Shown: in pieces, positions 8,806-17,697 of the stretch
How the letters are laid out: each line of letters starts with the position of its first letter
Position numbering within the stretch: the first letter of the stretch is position 1
Source: Muricauda sp. MAR_2010_75
GTDB lineage: Bacteria > Bacteroidota > Bacteroidia > Flavobacteriales > Flavobacteriaceae
Direction of reading: 5' to 3'
DNA: 64,000 nucleotides
NCBI RefSeq assembly: GCF_000745185.1
Contig: NZ_JQNJ01000001.1
Span: 4,012,501-4,076,500, forward strand
Made by a program: the position numbers and the translations under genes
The notes under the pieces: generated by a model
The model's input: only the letters and a program-made list of their open reading frames with translations
What the model was told of the DNA's origin: nothing
Databases searched by the model: none

Positions 8806-9120
8806 TTATAGTTTATCTTCCCATTTTCGTGTTTTAGAGCTATAGACCAATTGCTTGTCAAAACCTATGTTAAAATAGATGCGGTAATCCGTATCACTAA
8901 TTTTATCATAATACGGTCCTTCCTCCATTTCTACATTTGACTGGTCTATATCCTTTATTGTTTCCGGGAGCGAATCATTTTTTTTCTTGTATGTTTCAAC
9001 TTTGAGAATGAGTGCCTCGCCTCTGCTTTTATAAGCATTTCTTTCGGATAACTTAAAAACAAAGGTGCTCCCAAACAGTAATAAAAGAGCTAAAACCGAA
9101 AACAATATTACTTTTTTCAT
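8806..9120 (-). CDS. Small membrane-anchored protein, candidate accessory or immunity protein
   Basis: The 104-residue product begins with one hydrophobic segment (about 4-22) and continues into a polar domain with KKKNDSLPETIKDI and an acidic middle (VEMEEGPYYD), then YRIYFNIGFDKQLVYSS. The membrane segment has no lipobox. The layout recalls short pilin-like or N-anchored periplasmic proteins; no family is recognised. It is the third gene on the minus strand after the large DUF6973-like lipoprotein, 89 bases downstream of gene 9210-9554. An immunity role is only a positional guess. Confidence 0.65.
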   Translation of the reverse strand: MKKVILFSVLALLLLFGSTFVFKLSERNAYKSRGEALILKVETYKKKNDSLPETIKDIDQSNVEMEEGPYYDKISDTDYRIYFNIGFDKQLVYSSKTRKWEDKL

Positions 9121-9209
9121 TTTTATGGGCTATGGAAATAGATATTAATGGTTTAAGAATAATTCGGGCAGCACCTATGTGACCTTTATGTATTTATAAA
9201 CCACATTAT

Positions 9210-9554
9210 TTAAAGACTATATTCAATTTCCAATTTTCCTTCGCTTGCCCGGTAGGGATCAAAGGTCCAGATGATATTTTCTGTTCCATAATAATCTCCA
9301 TTCATTAACGTATCTATTTTACCAATTAGGTTTTTGTCATAATACCCTTCTCTCTTGATTTTTATAGTGTCATTGACATAACCTTTTATTCTAATAAAGT
9401 AACCCACATAGCTTTTATTTTTATACGGGACAAGTGTATCCACTCTTTTTTGGGAGAAATCTGTAACAATGAAATTTCTGTGATCCCCGCAATTTTTACA
9501 ATCACAGGAAAGGAAAAAGATGGATAAAATAAATATAATTAACGCCTTTTTCAT
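9210..9554 (-). CDS. Small lipoprotein immediately downstream of the DUF6973-like protein
   Basis: The ATG at 9554 gives 114 residues with lipobox FFLSC (Cys17) and two further Cys close behind (CDCKNC). A TTG at 9563 would add three residues and overlap the upstream stop codon; either start implies translational coupling with the gene ending at 9560. The mature part is beta-rich with YVGYFIRIKGYVNDTIKI and ends TFDPYRASEGKLEIEYSL. No family is recognised. Tight coupling with a large lipoprotein carrying a toxin-like domain makes an immunity or chaperone role plausible (inference). Confidence 0.7.
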   Translation of the reverse strand: MKKALIIFILSIFFLSCDCKNCGDHRNFIVTDFSQKRVDTLVPYKNKSYVGYFIRIKGYVNDTIKIKREGYYDKNLIGKIDTLMNGDYYGTENIIWTFDPYRASEGKLEIEYSL

Positions 9555-9559
9555 TTTAT

Positions 9560-11086
9560 TCAATTTGTTGGTATTAACTTAGATTGATTAGTTGCCGGAC
9601 CACTAGCACCGCCACCTTGCAAGTTTGATAAATATCTTAATTCTCCTTTTGCCATAGCATCCAATATGCTTGCGGGCAATGATTGGTAGCCATCTGCTAA
9701 CCAGTCTTTTTTTGTCCGTCCAACCTGATTATTAAACAAATCCATTTGCTTTTCTTTGTAATGGTTTGAATAATCAAATGGTTTATCTTCATGGGCGGTT
9801 GCCAAATCTTCTGCCAATGAGGGGCCCAGCAGAATTGCATTCAGCGCATTGAAGTATGCATGTCTAAAAGCATCTCCCTTACCGTTGTATAATGAATTTG
9901 GGTATAGATCTTGTGCCTTCCATGTAGCTTTTTGAGCATTAAATAAGTATGCCATTTGTTCAAATATACTTAGAGAATTAAAAATAATTATTTCACTAGA
10001 AGACATTTGACCTCTATAATCTTGCCCAAAATTCACATTATTACCATTCATTATACCTACTAGTATGAATCTTGCATATGCTTTTGCTGTAGCAGACTTA
10101 TTCTTTGCCAAAAATGAAGTGAGCCCTTGAGTTAGTTGACCATTTCTTAAAAGAAAGTTTATTTCATTGGTAGAAAGCGTCAATTTCGTCCTAAGCCCAT
10201 TAACAAGCAACTTTGTACGGCTGGCCATATTGGCGGCCACGCCTCCTGGAGCACTTGGGCATTTGGTGCAACCTCTATCGGTGGCCTTGTTGTTCGCCTT
10301 TGTAGACATCTCATAGATAACCTGACACTCCCCTGGATGTTGGCAAACACTGCCCGACCCATAGCTAAAGGTCCTGCCATCAGGCGTTACGTGGTATACG
10401 GTGATAGAAATGGAATAGGAAGCCACCGTAGGTGAATCAAAACCACTGCTAAATTGTGCCCCGCCCATGCTGGTACCTGTTCCACCACCACCGGAACCGT
10501 TCGTAACATTGGTCCTAATGCACGGAATGGGATCGCCATATTGGTCATGTTCCACGCAAATATCCTTGGAAAGGGAGCCGTCACTGAAAATTTGGTCAAA
10601 AGGATACATGCTCATCGTTCCTACAAAGGCCGTGGGATCAAAACCACTCTCCTCGAACGCTTCATAGTGTTCGGGGTCGCATACATAGTGAAAAACCATA
10701 GGTTCCTGCGGCTGTCCGTCCTCCGATTCGCCCACTACTAAATTGTAAAACTCATTCTCCGCACTGTCCGGCAGAGTAAAGTGAAACGAGTAATTGGACT
10801 GCCCCAAGGAATCGTTGACCCTAATTACTTCCTCAGCAATAGTGGGCCCGTCGTTTTTTCCAGTGGCCGAGGCTTTAAAAATATCCTTGCCCGCCCGGGA
10901 ACTCAGGAAATCGGTAATCTTTGGGATACCCTCCATGTCCACAGAGTTTAGGGTGTAAGGACCTGCCTTAGCATTGACGTCTTGGTCGGTTTCCAGGACC
11001 AACGGTTCTTCCTTCTCACAGGAAAAATGAATTGACAAAACAAAAAATAAGGTTGCAGCAAATTTTGGGAAAGTAGACTTTCTCAT
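9560..11086 (-). CDS. Large lipoprotein with C-terminal DUF6973-like domain
   Basis: The 508-residue product has a lipoprotein signal with Cys23 (IHFSC), a long N-terminal region with no recognised fold, a Gly/Ser-rich stretch (about 200-215), a Cys-rich insert (CTKCPS), then a helical C-terminal domain. That domain contains NGKGDAFRHAYFNAL (about 398-413), a downstream AHE, and MDLFNNQVG, the pattern of DUF6973, a domain also seen at the ends of polymorphic-toxin-like proteins (from memory, not searched). Conserved His, Asp and Glu suggest a catalytic or metal site. Its promoter carries shared motif C. Two small exported proteins follow. Confidence 0.75.
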   Translation of the reverse strand: MRKSTFPKFAATLFFVLSIHFSCEKEEPLVLETDQDVNAKAGPYTLNSVDMEGIPKITDFLSSRAGKDIFKASATGKNDGPTIAEEVIRVNDSLGQSNYSFHFTLPDSAENEFYNLVVGESEDGQPQEPMVFHYVCDPEHYEAFEESGFDPTAFVGTMSMYPFDQIFSDGSLSKDICVEHDQYGDPIPCIRTNVTNGSGGGGTGTSMGGAQFSSGFDSPTVASYSISITVYHVTPDGRTFSYGSGSVCQHPGECQVIYEMSTKANNKATDRGCTKCPSAPGGVAANMASRTKLLVNGLRTKLTLSTNEINFLLRNGQLTQGLTSFLAKNKSATAKAYARFILVGIMNGNNVNFGQDYRGQMSSSEIIIFNSLSIFEQMAYLFNAQKATWKAQDLYPNSLYNGKGDAFRHAYFNALNAILLGPSLAEDLATAHEDKPFDYSNHYKEKQMDLFNNQVGRTKKDWLADGYQSLPASILDAMAKGELRYLSNLQGGGASGPATNQSKLIPTN

Positions 11087-11131
11087 GATAAGTAGGTTTT
11101 AGAAAATGTTAGATTGGGGAATGCTGCACCC

Positions 11132-11191
11132 GCAAGCTAAAAAATTCCACCTAAAGCCTACTGTGGGAAATCCTTAAAATTTCCGGGGTTT
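11132..11191 (-). promoter_or_regulatory. Candidate activator-dependent promoter of the DUF6973-like lipoprotein gene (shared motif, copy C)
   Basis: Read on the minus strand: AAACCCC (11191-11185), nine bases, AAGG (11175-11172), exactly 32 bases, then TAGCTTGC (11139-11132). Spacing equals that of copy B. Copy C also has CCTTAAAG upstream, so TTTAAGG is present as an inverted repeat around the CCCC block. The start codon is about 46 bases beyond the -7-like box. Confidence 0.6.
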
Positions 11192-11264
11192 TTCTTTAAG
11201 GAAAAAACTTTCAAAAGCAATTATTAAAATAAATTGCTCGAACTAGCAGTTTTCCTCATTTCTC

Positions 11265-11654
11265 TTACAAAAAGTCTTTTAGGTTGACCTCAGAAATAGC
11301 CCCATGCGAAGTATCAAAGGTCACTTTCCCATTTTTAATGATAATCAATTGAGGGGATTCATGCCGAACCTCAAACTGGGCTTCCACCGCATTTGAAATT
11401 TCCCGATGCGATTGAATCGTCAAGAAATACAAATCGCATTCCGTGTCCAGTTCATGAGTATCGTTGAACATTCGTAAGGTCATGCTGCTTATTCCGCAGG
11501 TTGTGGAGTGCTTGTAAATGACTTGGGCCCTATGATTTGATTTTTTCGTTATCTCTTCCAACTGCCCCAAGGATTCCAAATGTATCCAAGGTAGTTGCTT
11601 CTTTTCCTCTACTACTTTTTCCTTCTTTCCGAAGACACTGTCAAATATTCCCAT
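11265..11654 (-). CDS. ytxJ: YtxJ-type monothiol bacilliredoxin (bacillithiol system)
   Basis: A 129-residue thioredoxin-fold protein. After a basic N-terminal tail it has the YtxJ signature VIYKHSTTCGISSMTLRMF with one active-site Cys, followed by LIIIKNGKVTFDTSHGAIS near the C-terminus. This family works with bacillithiol, the low-molecular-weight thiol of Firmicutes and many Bacteroidetes, and is thought to reverse protein S-bacillithiolation in the cytoplasm. It is divergent from clpB (143 bases between starts), another stress gene, which may hint at joint stress control. Confidence 0.88.
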   Translation of the reverse strand: MGIFDSVFGKKEKVVEEKKQLPWIHLESLGQLEEITKKSNHRAQVIYKHSTTCGISSMTLRMFNDTHELDTECDLYFLTIQSHREISNAVEAQFEVRHESPQLIIIKNGKVTFDTSHGAISEVNLKDFL

Positions 11655-11796
11655 AATGCAAATTTAAGGGATATGTCGTGAACCGTGAAAAAGCTTACAA
11701 CTGACGAAATGTCTTTTATTTCTAGGGCTTTACAGACATTTTGACGGTTAGTCCGTATTGGTAAGATTGTTGACCCTTATGCAGAAAACAAAGACT

Positions 11797-14397
11797 ATGA
11801 ACTTTAATAATTTTACCATAAAATCACAGGAGGCCATTCAAAGGGCACAGCAATTGGCCCAAGAATTTGGCCATCAACAAATAGAGAACGAACACCTGTT
11901 CAAGGCTATTGGCGAGGTCGATGAAAACGTTCTTCCATTCATTTTGAAAAAATTGAACGTCAACGTCGCACTCCTCAACCAAATCTTGGATAAGGAACTC
12001 CAGAGCTTTGCCAAGGTTTCCGGGGGTGAAATCATGCTTTCCAGGGAAGCCGGCAAAACCGTGAATGAAGCAAGTATCGTTGCAAAGAACATGGGCGATG
12101 AATTTGTGTCCGTGGAGCACTTGCTACTTGCCATTTTTAAATCAAAAAGTAAAATCGCCCAGATTTTAAAGGATCAAGGCGTTACCGAGAAAGACCTGAA
12201 TGCTGCCATCCAAGAATTGCGTAAAGGTGGAAAGGTGACTTCGCAAAGTGCTGAGGAAACCTATAATTCCTTGGATAAATACGCCAAAAACCTCAACCAA
12301 TTGGCCGATAACGGCAAGTTGGACCCGGTTATTGGCCGTGATGAGGAAATAAGAAGGGTTTTGCAGATTCTGTCCCGTAGGACCAAGAACAACCCCATGT
12401 TGGTCGGCGAACCCGGTGTGGGTAAAACCGCCATCGCGGAAGGTTTGGCCCATCGGATTGTACAAGGCGACGTTCCCGAAAACCTTAAGGAGAAAACTAT
12501 TTACTCCTTGGACATGGGTGCCTTGATTGCCGGTGCAAAATATAAAGGTGAGTTTGAGGAACGATTGAAAGCCGTTATCAAGGAAGTTACTTCCTCAGAC
12601 GGCAACATCGTCCTTTTCATTGATGAAATCCACACTCTGGTAGGTGCCGGAGGTGGACAGGGTGCGATGGACGCAGCCAATATCCTGAAACCTGCTTTAG
12701 CCAGAGGGGAACTTCGGGCCATTGGTGCCACTACCTTGGATGAGTACCAAAAATATTTTGAAAAGGATAAAGCCTTGGAGCGTAGGTTCCAAAAGGTAAT
12801 GGTTGACGAACCCGATACCGAAAGTGCCATCTCCATTTTGCGAGGAATCAAGGAAAAATACGAAGCGCACCACAAGGTACGCATCAAAGATGAGGCGGTA
12901 ATTGGCGCGGTTGAGTTGTCACAACGTTATATCACCAACCGATTTTTGCCCGATAAGGCCATTGACCTTATGGATGAGGCAGCTTCCAAGCTTCGCATGG
13001 AAATCAACTCTAAACCCGAAGAATTGGATGTGTTGGACCGAAAAATCATGCAGTTAGAAATTGAGATTGAGGCCATCAAACGAGAAAATGACAAGGCCAA
13101 ATTGCAGACCTTGAACCTAGAGTTGGCCAATCTCAAAGAAGAGCGAAATGAAATCTTTGCCAAATGGGAAAGTGAAAAAACGGTGGTGGACAATATCCAA
13201 AAAACAAAAGAGGATATCGAAAACTATAAACTCGAAGCGGAACGCGCCGAACGAAACGGTGATTACGGAAAAGTGGCCGAGCTTCGTTATGGCAAAATCA
13301 AGGAAGCGCAGGAAAAGTTGGATAAGCTCCAAGAAGAGCTTGCTGAACAACAAAGCGCAGGAACCTTGATCAAGGAAGAGGTCACTTATGAAGACATTGC
13401 TGAAGTAGTGGCCAAATGGACGGGAATCCCCGTAACCAAGATGATGCAAAGTGAACGTGAAAAACTCTTGAAATTGGAAGATGTACTGCACAAACGTGTA
13501 GTAGGCCAAGAGGAGGCCATTGTGGCCGTTTCGGATGCCATTCGAAGAAGTAGAGCGGGATTACAGGATGAGAAGAAACCCATTGGTTCTTTCCTTTTCT
13601 TGGGTACCACTGGTGTTGGTAAAACCGAGTTGGCCAAAACACTCGCCGCATATCTGTTCGATGATGAAAACGCCATCACCCGGATAGACATGAGCGAGTA
13701 CCAAGAGCGTCACTCGGTGAGCCGATTGGTGGGTGCACCTCCAGGATATGTGGGATACGATGAGGGAGGACAGTTGACCGAAGCTGTACGCAGAAAACCC
13801 TACTCCGTGATTCTGTTGGATGAGATTGAGAAAGCACACCCAGATACCTTCAACATTTTGTTACAGGTATTGGACGAAGGTAGGTTGACCGATAACAAAG
13901 GGCGTGTGGCGGATTTTAAGAACTCCATCATCATCATGACGAGCAACATGGGTAGCCATATCATTCAGGAGAAGTTTGAAGATGCTGTGGATATGGAAAG
14001 TGCTTCAGAAGCTGCAAGGGTTGAAGTGATGGGCTTGTTGCGTAAGACCATTCGTCCCGAGTTCTTGAACCGAATAGACGATATTATCATGTTCGCTCCG
14101 TTGAACAAGGCTGATATTAAGGCCATTGTAGAGCTTCAGTTGAACAACTTAAAGAAAATGTTGTCCAAACAACACATCACCTTGGATGCCACTGAAGAGG
14201 CCATCGATTACTTGGCCAAAAAAGGGTATGATCCCCAGTATGGTGCACGACCTGTGAAACGATTGATTCAAAAAGAAGTGCTGAACAATCTATCCAAGGA
14301 ACTGCTTTCCGGGAACATTACATCAGACAGTGTGGTGCTGCTGGATTCCTTTGATGACGAACTTGTCTTCCGAAATCAAGGTGAGTTGATAGAATAA
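11797..14397 (+). CDS. clpB: ATP-dependent disaggregase ClpB
   Basis: The 866-residue product is full length. Order: Clp N-domain repeats (1-145), first AAA+ domain with GEPGVGKT and LFIDEIHTLVGAGGGQ, a coiled-coil middle domain (about 395-535), second AAA+ domain with GTTGVGKTE and LLDEIEKAHPD, and the C-terminal D2-small domain. The middle domain distinguishes it from ClpA/ClpC. It dissolves heat-aggregated proteins with DnaK. The ATG at 11797 (MNFNNFTIKS) matches the usual family start; in-frame starts at 11758 (TTG) and 11779 are less likely. No CIRCE element was found upstream. Confidence 0.97.
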   Translation: MNFNNFTIKSQEAIQRAQQLAQEFGHQQIENEHLFKAIGEVDENVLPFILKKLNVNVALLNQILDKELQSFAKVSGGEIMLSREAGKTVNEASIVAKNMGDEFVSVEHLLLAIFKSKSKIAQILKDQGVTEKDLNAAIQELRKGGKVTSQSAEETYNSLDKYAKNLNQLADNGKLDPVIGRDEEIRRVLQILSRRTKNNPMLVGEPGVGKTAIAEGLAHRIVQGDVPENLKEKTIYSLDMGALIAGAKYKGEFEERLKAVIKEVTSSDGNIVLFIDEIHTLVGAGGGQGAMDAANILKPALARGELRAIGATTLDEYQKYFEKDKALERRFQKVMVDEPDTESAISILRGIKEKYEAHHKVRIKDEAVIGAVELSQRYITNRFLPDKAIDLMDEAASKLRMEINSKPEELDVLDRKIMQLEIEIEAIKRENDKAKLQTLNLELANLKEERNEIFAKWESEKTVVDNIQKTKEDIENYKLEAERAERNGDYGKVAELRYGKIKEAQEKLDKLQEELAEQQSAGTLIKEEVTYEDIAEVVAKWTGIPVTKMMQSEREKLLKLEDVLHKRVVGQEEAIVAVSDAIRRSRAGLQDEKKPIGSFLFLGTTGVGKTELAKTLAAYLFDDENAITRIDMSEYQERHSVSRLVGAPPGYVGYDEGGQLTEAVRRKPYSVILLDEIEKAHPDTFNILLQVLDEGRLTDNKGRVADFKNSIIIMTSNMGSHIIQEKFEDAVDMESASEAARVEVMGLLRKTIRPEFLNRIDDIIMFAPLNKADIKAIVELQLNNLKKMLSKQHITLDATEEAIDYLAKKGYDPQYGARPVKRLIQKEVLNNLSKELLSGNITSDSVVLLDSFDDELVFRNQGELIE

Positions 14398-14417
14398 TTT
14401 CAGCATAACTATATTTG

Positions 14418-14452
14418 AAAGCCTTCTCTGCTTTTGTGGGGAAGGCTTTTTG
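14418..14452 (+). terminator. Rho-independent terminator after clpB
   Basis: AAAGCCTTC (14418-14426) pairs with GAAGGCTTT (14441-14449), followed by a short T run. Confidence 0.8.
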
Positions 14453-14547
14453 TTTCCTTAAAAACCTAAAGCTACGGTTTGAAATCAAAAGCCGACATCC
14501 TTTATTTGGTTTAAATCCTTATTTTAGCTCAAATACAACTCCTAACT

Positions 14548-15861
14548 ATGCCAATCGTTATTGCCGTTCTCGGTATTTTTCTGCTCTTCGTTTTAATTGC
14601 CAAATTCAAATTGAATGCCTTCCTAGCCTTCATCATCGTATGTCTGTTCGTGGGCATTTTCCAAGGCATGGAATTGGGTAATTTGGTGCAATCCATCCAA
14701 CGGGGCATTGGAAATACCTTGGGTTTTTTGGTATTGATTCTGGGCCTTGGGGCCATGTTGGGAAAACTGGTCGCCGACAGTGGAGCCGCTCAACAGATTA
14801 CTACACAATTGGTGAATAAATTCGGAATAAAACACGTACAATGGGCCATGGTCCTAACCGGTTTTATTGTGGGGATACCCATGTTCTACTCCGTAGGTTT
14901 TGTGATTCTGATTCCATTGGTATTCACAGTCGCAATTTCAACGGGATTGCCGTTACTTTATGTGGGGCTCCCCATGCTCACTTCGTTATCCGTAACACAT
15001 GGATACCTCCCGCCCCACCCTGCACCTACGGCCATTGCCGCCATGTTCAATGCGGATATCGGAAAAACATTGCTATACGGACTCATCATTGCAGTTCCCG
15101 CTATTATTGTGGCCGGTCCTTTGTTTGCCCGAACCATTAAAAATGTCGAAGCAAAGCCCCTCAAAGAATTCTATAATCCCAATATCATCCCCAAGGAGGA
15201 GCTTCCATCAACCTTTACCAGCATTTTTACCGCCCTTTCACCAATACTACTGATCGGTGTTGCCATTGCTGCTGAAAATTTTCTGGAAGAAGGTCTTTTG
15301 AGAAACATCCTAACCTTCATTGGGAATCCCGTTATTGCGTTATTGATTTCCGTTTTGCTGGCCATATTCACCCTAGGGATTTCAAAAGGCAAAGACATGT
15401 CCACTCTAATGAACTCCATTTCATCTTCAGTTTCCAGCATCACCATGATTTTGTTGATCATTGCTGGCGCCGGGGCACTCAAAGAAGTATTGATTGATAG
15501 TCATGTGAGCAATTACATTGCCGATAGCCTTAAAGGCTCCACCATATCGCCTTTGGTCTTGGCATGGCTCATCGCCACCGCTATTCGGGTGAGTGTAGGT
15601 TCTGCTACGGTTGCAGGTTTAACCGCGGCTGGAATTGCACTCCCGTTGGCATCAGGTACGGGAACAAGTCCAGAATTGATGGTTTTGGCCATAGGTTCCG
15701 GAAGTTTAATGTTGTCCCATGTCAACGATACTGGGTTTTGGATGTTCAAGGAATATTTCAATCTATCAGTAAAAGAAACCCTATCCACATGGACCGTTAT
15801 GGAAACCCTGGTTGGCATTATGGGACTCCTTGGCGTACTTGCTTTAAATATGATAATTTAG
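14548..15861 (+). CDS. GntP-family proton symporter (gluconate or D-serine type)
   Basis: A 437-residue, highly hydrophobic protein with about 12 membrane segments and GntP-family signatures (LILGLGAMLGKLVADSGAA, HGYLPPHPAPTAIAAMF, SGSLMLSHVNDTGFWMF). The family imports gluconate, related sugar acids or D-serine with protons. A gluconokinase gene lies 18 kb away at 33585, but the immediate neighbours are a RidA-like protein and an M19 dipeptidase, which fits import and use of a D-amino acid or peptide-derived substrate better. Substrate is therefore uncertain. A nested inverted repeat separates it from the next gene. Confidence 0.9.
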   Translation: MPIVIAVLGIFLLFVLIAKFKLNAFLAFIIVCLFVGIFQGMELGNLVQSIQRGIGNTLGFLVLILGLGAMLGKLVADSGAAQQITTQLVNKFGIKHVQWAMVLTGFIVGIPMFYSVGFVILIPLVFTVAISTGLPLLYVGLPMLTSLSVTHGYLPPHPAPTAIAAMFNADIGKTLLYGLIIAVPAIIVAGPLFARTIKNVEAKPLKEFYNPNIIPKEELPSTFTSIFTALSPILLIGVAIAAENFLEEGLLRNILTFIGNPVIALLISVLLAIFTLGISKGKDMSTLMNSISSSVSSITMILLIIAGAGALKEVLIDSHVSNYIADSLKGSTISPLVLAWLIATAIRVSVGSATVAGLTAAGIALPLASGTGTSPELMVLAIGSGSLMLSHVNDTGFWMFKEYFNLSVKETLSTWTVMETLVGIMGLLGVLALNMII

Positions 15862-15892
15862 TACTAGTTGTATATTTTGAAGAAAAATTCGT

Positions 15893-16005
15893 CAGTTCGA
15901 GTTCGTTTTCGGAACAAAGTGGAGAAAATGAGTATCGAGAATCGAATTCAATCTTCAAAAACCGTATTCTCGATATAAAATTTTTGCAAAATTTCACTCG
16001 AATTG
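15893..16005. repeat. Nested inverted repeat (REP-like) between gntP and the RidA gene
   Basis: Outer arms CAGTTCGAGT (15893-15902) and ACTCGAATTG (15996-16005) pair with one mismatch; inner arms TATCGAGAAT (15933-15942) and ATTCTCGATA (15966-15975) pair perfectly. The GTCAGTTCGAG core recurs near 27633-27660 (reverse) and 39066, marking a dispersed family. Confidence 0.65.
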
Positions 16006-16058
16006 AAGGTTCTTACAGTTTAAAAACTTAATGTAATCTGAGATAATATACCTTAAAC

Positions 16059-16529
16059 ATGAACACTTCACCTTCAAAACGAGTTGAAGAATTAAAACTT
16101 CAACTCCCACCTGCTCCACCACCTGCTGGAGTGTACAGACCTGTATTGGTAGTGGATAATTTTTTATATGTATCGGGCCAAGGCACCGTTAATTTGGACG
16201 GTTCCCTAATGAAAGGGCGTGCCGGGGACGACTTGGATGCCGATCAAGCTAAATTGGCAGCAAGACAAGTGGGATTGACCATGCTTTCCACCATCATCAC
16301 CCATTTTGGGAGCTTGGATAAGATAAAAAGGGTCGTCAAGGTGTTGGGAATGGTCAATTGTACCCCGGAATTTGGGAAGCATCCCTATGTTATTAACGGT
16401 TTTAGTGAGTTGATGGCAGATGTATTTGGAAAAGAAAATGGCATAGGGGTGCGAAGTGCCGTAGGCATGATGCTCCCTGAAAACATTCCCGTAGAAATTG
16501 AAGCCATGTTTGAACTTCATACAGAGTAA
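16059..16529 (+). CDS. RidA/YjgF-family protein (YER057c/UK114-like)
   Basis: A 156-residue protein with RidA fold features: VLVVDNFLYVSGQGTVNLDG, a helix with KLAARQVGLTMLSTI, VVKVLGMVNCTPEF, and GVRSAVGMMLPENIPVEIEAMFEL at the end. RidA proteins hydrolyse reactive enamine/imine intermediates made by PLP enzymes acting on amino acids. The N-terminal Pro-rich stretch (LPPAPPPAG) is typical of the subgroup with this longer form. The stop is five bases before the dipeptidase start, so the two are co-transcribed. Specific substrate unknown. Confidence 0.92.
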   Translation: MNTSPSKRVEELKLQLPPAPPPAGVYRPVLVVDNFLYVSGQGTVNLDGSLMKGRAGDDLDADQAKLAARQVGLTMLSTIITHFGSLDKIKRVVKVLGMVNCTPEFGKHPYVINGFSELMADVFGKENGIGVRSAVGMMLPENIPVEIEAMFELHTE

Positions 16530-16534
16530 ATCCT

Positions 16535-17599
16535 ATGTTTTTATTTGATGCCCATTTAGACCTCGCTATGAATGCCATGGAGTGGAATCGTGACCTTACC
16601 GTTCCTGTTTCGGAAATCCGTGAGCGAGAAAAGGGAAAAACCGATAAACCTGACCGCGGCAACAACACGGTTTCCTTTCCTGGCATGCGAAAAGGCAATG
16701 TGGGACTTTGCGTTGCTACGCAAATTGCACGCTACGTAAGAAAGGACAATCCGCTTCCCGGTTGGCATTCCCAACAGCAGGCTTGGGCCCAAACCCAGGG
16801 GCAATTGGCTTGGTACAAAGCCATGGAAGAAGCTGGGGAAATGGTTCAAATAACAGATATTGAAGGTTTGGACTCACACCTCAAACTGTGGGCAAGCGAG
16901 GACGGGAAAAAGCCCATTGGGTACATTTTAAGCCTCGAAGGTGCCGATTCCATTGTGGACATGGGGTATTTGGAAAAATCGTATGAGGCTGGCCTCAGAG
17001 CCATCGGCCCAGCACATTATGGTCCAGGAATTTATGCACATGGTACGGATTCCGTTGGTGGTATTGGGGCCAAAGGGCGGGAATTGCTTAAAAAAATAGA
17101 AGAACTCAACCTTATTTTGGATGCTACGCATTTGTGTGATATGAGTTTTTGGGAAACCATGGATGTCTATAACGGTCCTGTTTGGGCCAGTCATCAGCTT
17201 TGCCGAAAATTTGTGGACCACAACCGGCAGTTTTCAGATGAGCAACTCAAAGAATTGATTTCACGAGAAGCCGTAATTGGGATTGCTTTGGATGCCTGGA
17301 TGATGGTCCCGAATTGGATTCGGGGAAAATCGGACCCCAAAGAAATGGGGGTCAATTTGGAGATTATGGTGAATAATATGGACCACATTTGCCAATTGGC
17401 CGGAAACACCAATCACGTTGGCATCGGCACCGATTTAGATGGTGGTTTTGGCACTGAACAGGGGCCTTATGATGTGGATACCATTGCCGATTTGCAGAAA
17501 ATTCCAGCATTGTTGTCCAAAAGAGGGTATTCAGAAGTCGATATTGAGAATATTACAAGCCAAAATTTCATCAAATTCCTAAAAAGAGTTTGGGGATAA
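16535..17599 (+). CDS. M19 (membrane dipeptidase-like) dipeptidase
   Basis: The 354-residue amidohydrolase-fold protein has the expected zinc-site residues: His7 and Asp9 (DAHLDLAM), Glu135 (SLEGADS), His199 (LDATHLCD), His220 (WASHQLCR) and Asp300 (GIGTDLDGG). No signal peptide is seen, so it should act in the cytoplasm. The family cleaves dipeptides, often with a D-residue at the C-terminal position. Grouped with a RidA protein and a GntP permease, it suggests D-amino-acid or peptidoglycan-peptide salvage (inference). Confidence 0.92.
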   Translation: MFLFDAHLDLAMNAMEWNRDLTVPVSEIREREKGKTDKPDRGNNTVSFPGMRKGNVGLCVATQIARYVRKDNPLPGWHSQQQAWAQTQGQLAWYKAMEEAGEMVQITDIEGLDSHLKLWASEDGKKPIGYILSLEGADSIVDMGYLEKSYEAGLRAIGPAHYGPGIYAHGTDSVGGIGAKGRELLKKIEELNLILDATHLCDMSFWETMDVYNGPVWASHQLCRKFVDHNRQFSDEQLKELISREAVIGIALDAWMMVPNWIRGKSDPKEMGVNLEIMVNNMDHICQLAGNTNHVGIGTDLDGGFGTEQGPYDVDTIADLQKIPALLSKRGYSEVDIENITSQNFIKFLKRVWG

Positions 17600-17697
17600 C
17601 CAGCGTATCTTTCTAAAAACATCTATTCAACTCAATTTTTTGGACCCAAAAAGATTGCAAGACTGTTAAAATAGTGGCTTTACACTTTTCACATACC

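Noticed and set aside
11659..11666. TAAATTTG as a -7 box of ytxJ (minus strand)
   Set aside because: It lies only four bases before the start codon and lacks a -33 element.
14548..15861. Naming the permease gntP outright
   Set aside because: Substrate is uncertain because the neighbours point to amino-acid rather than gluconate use.
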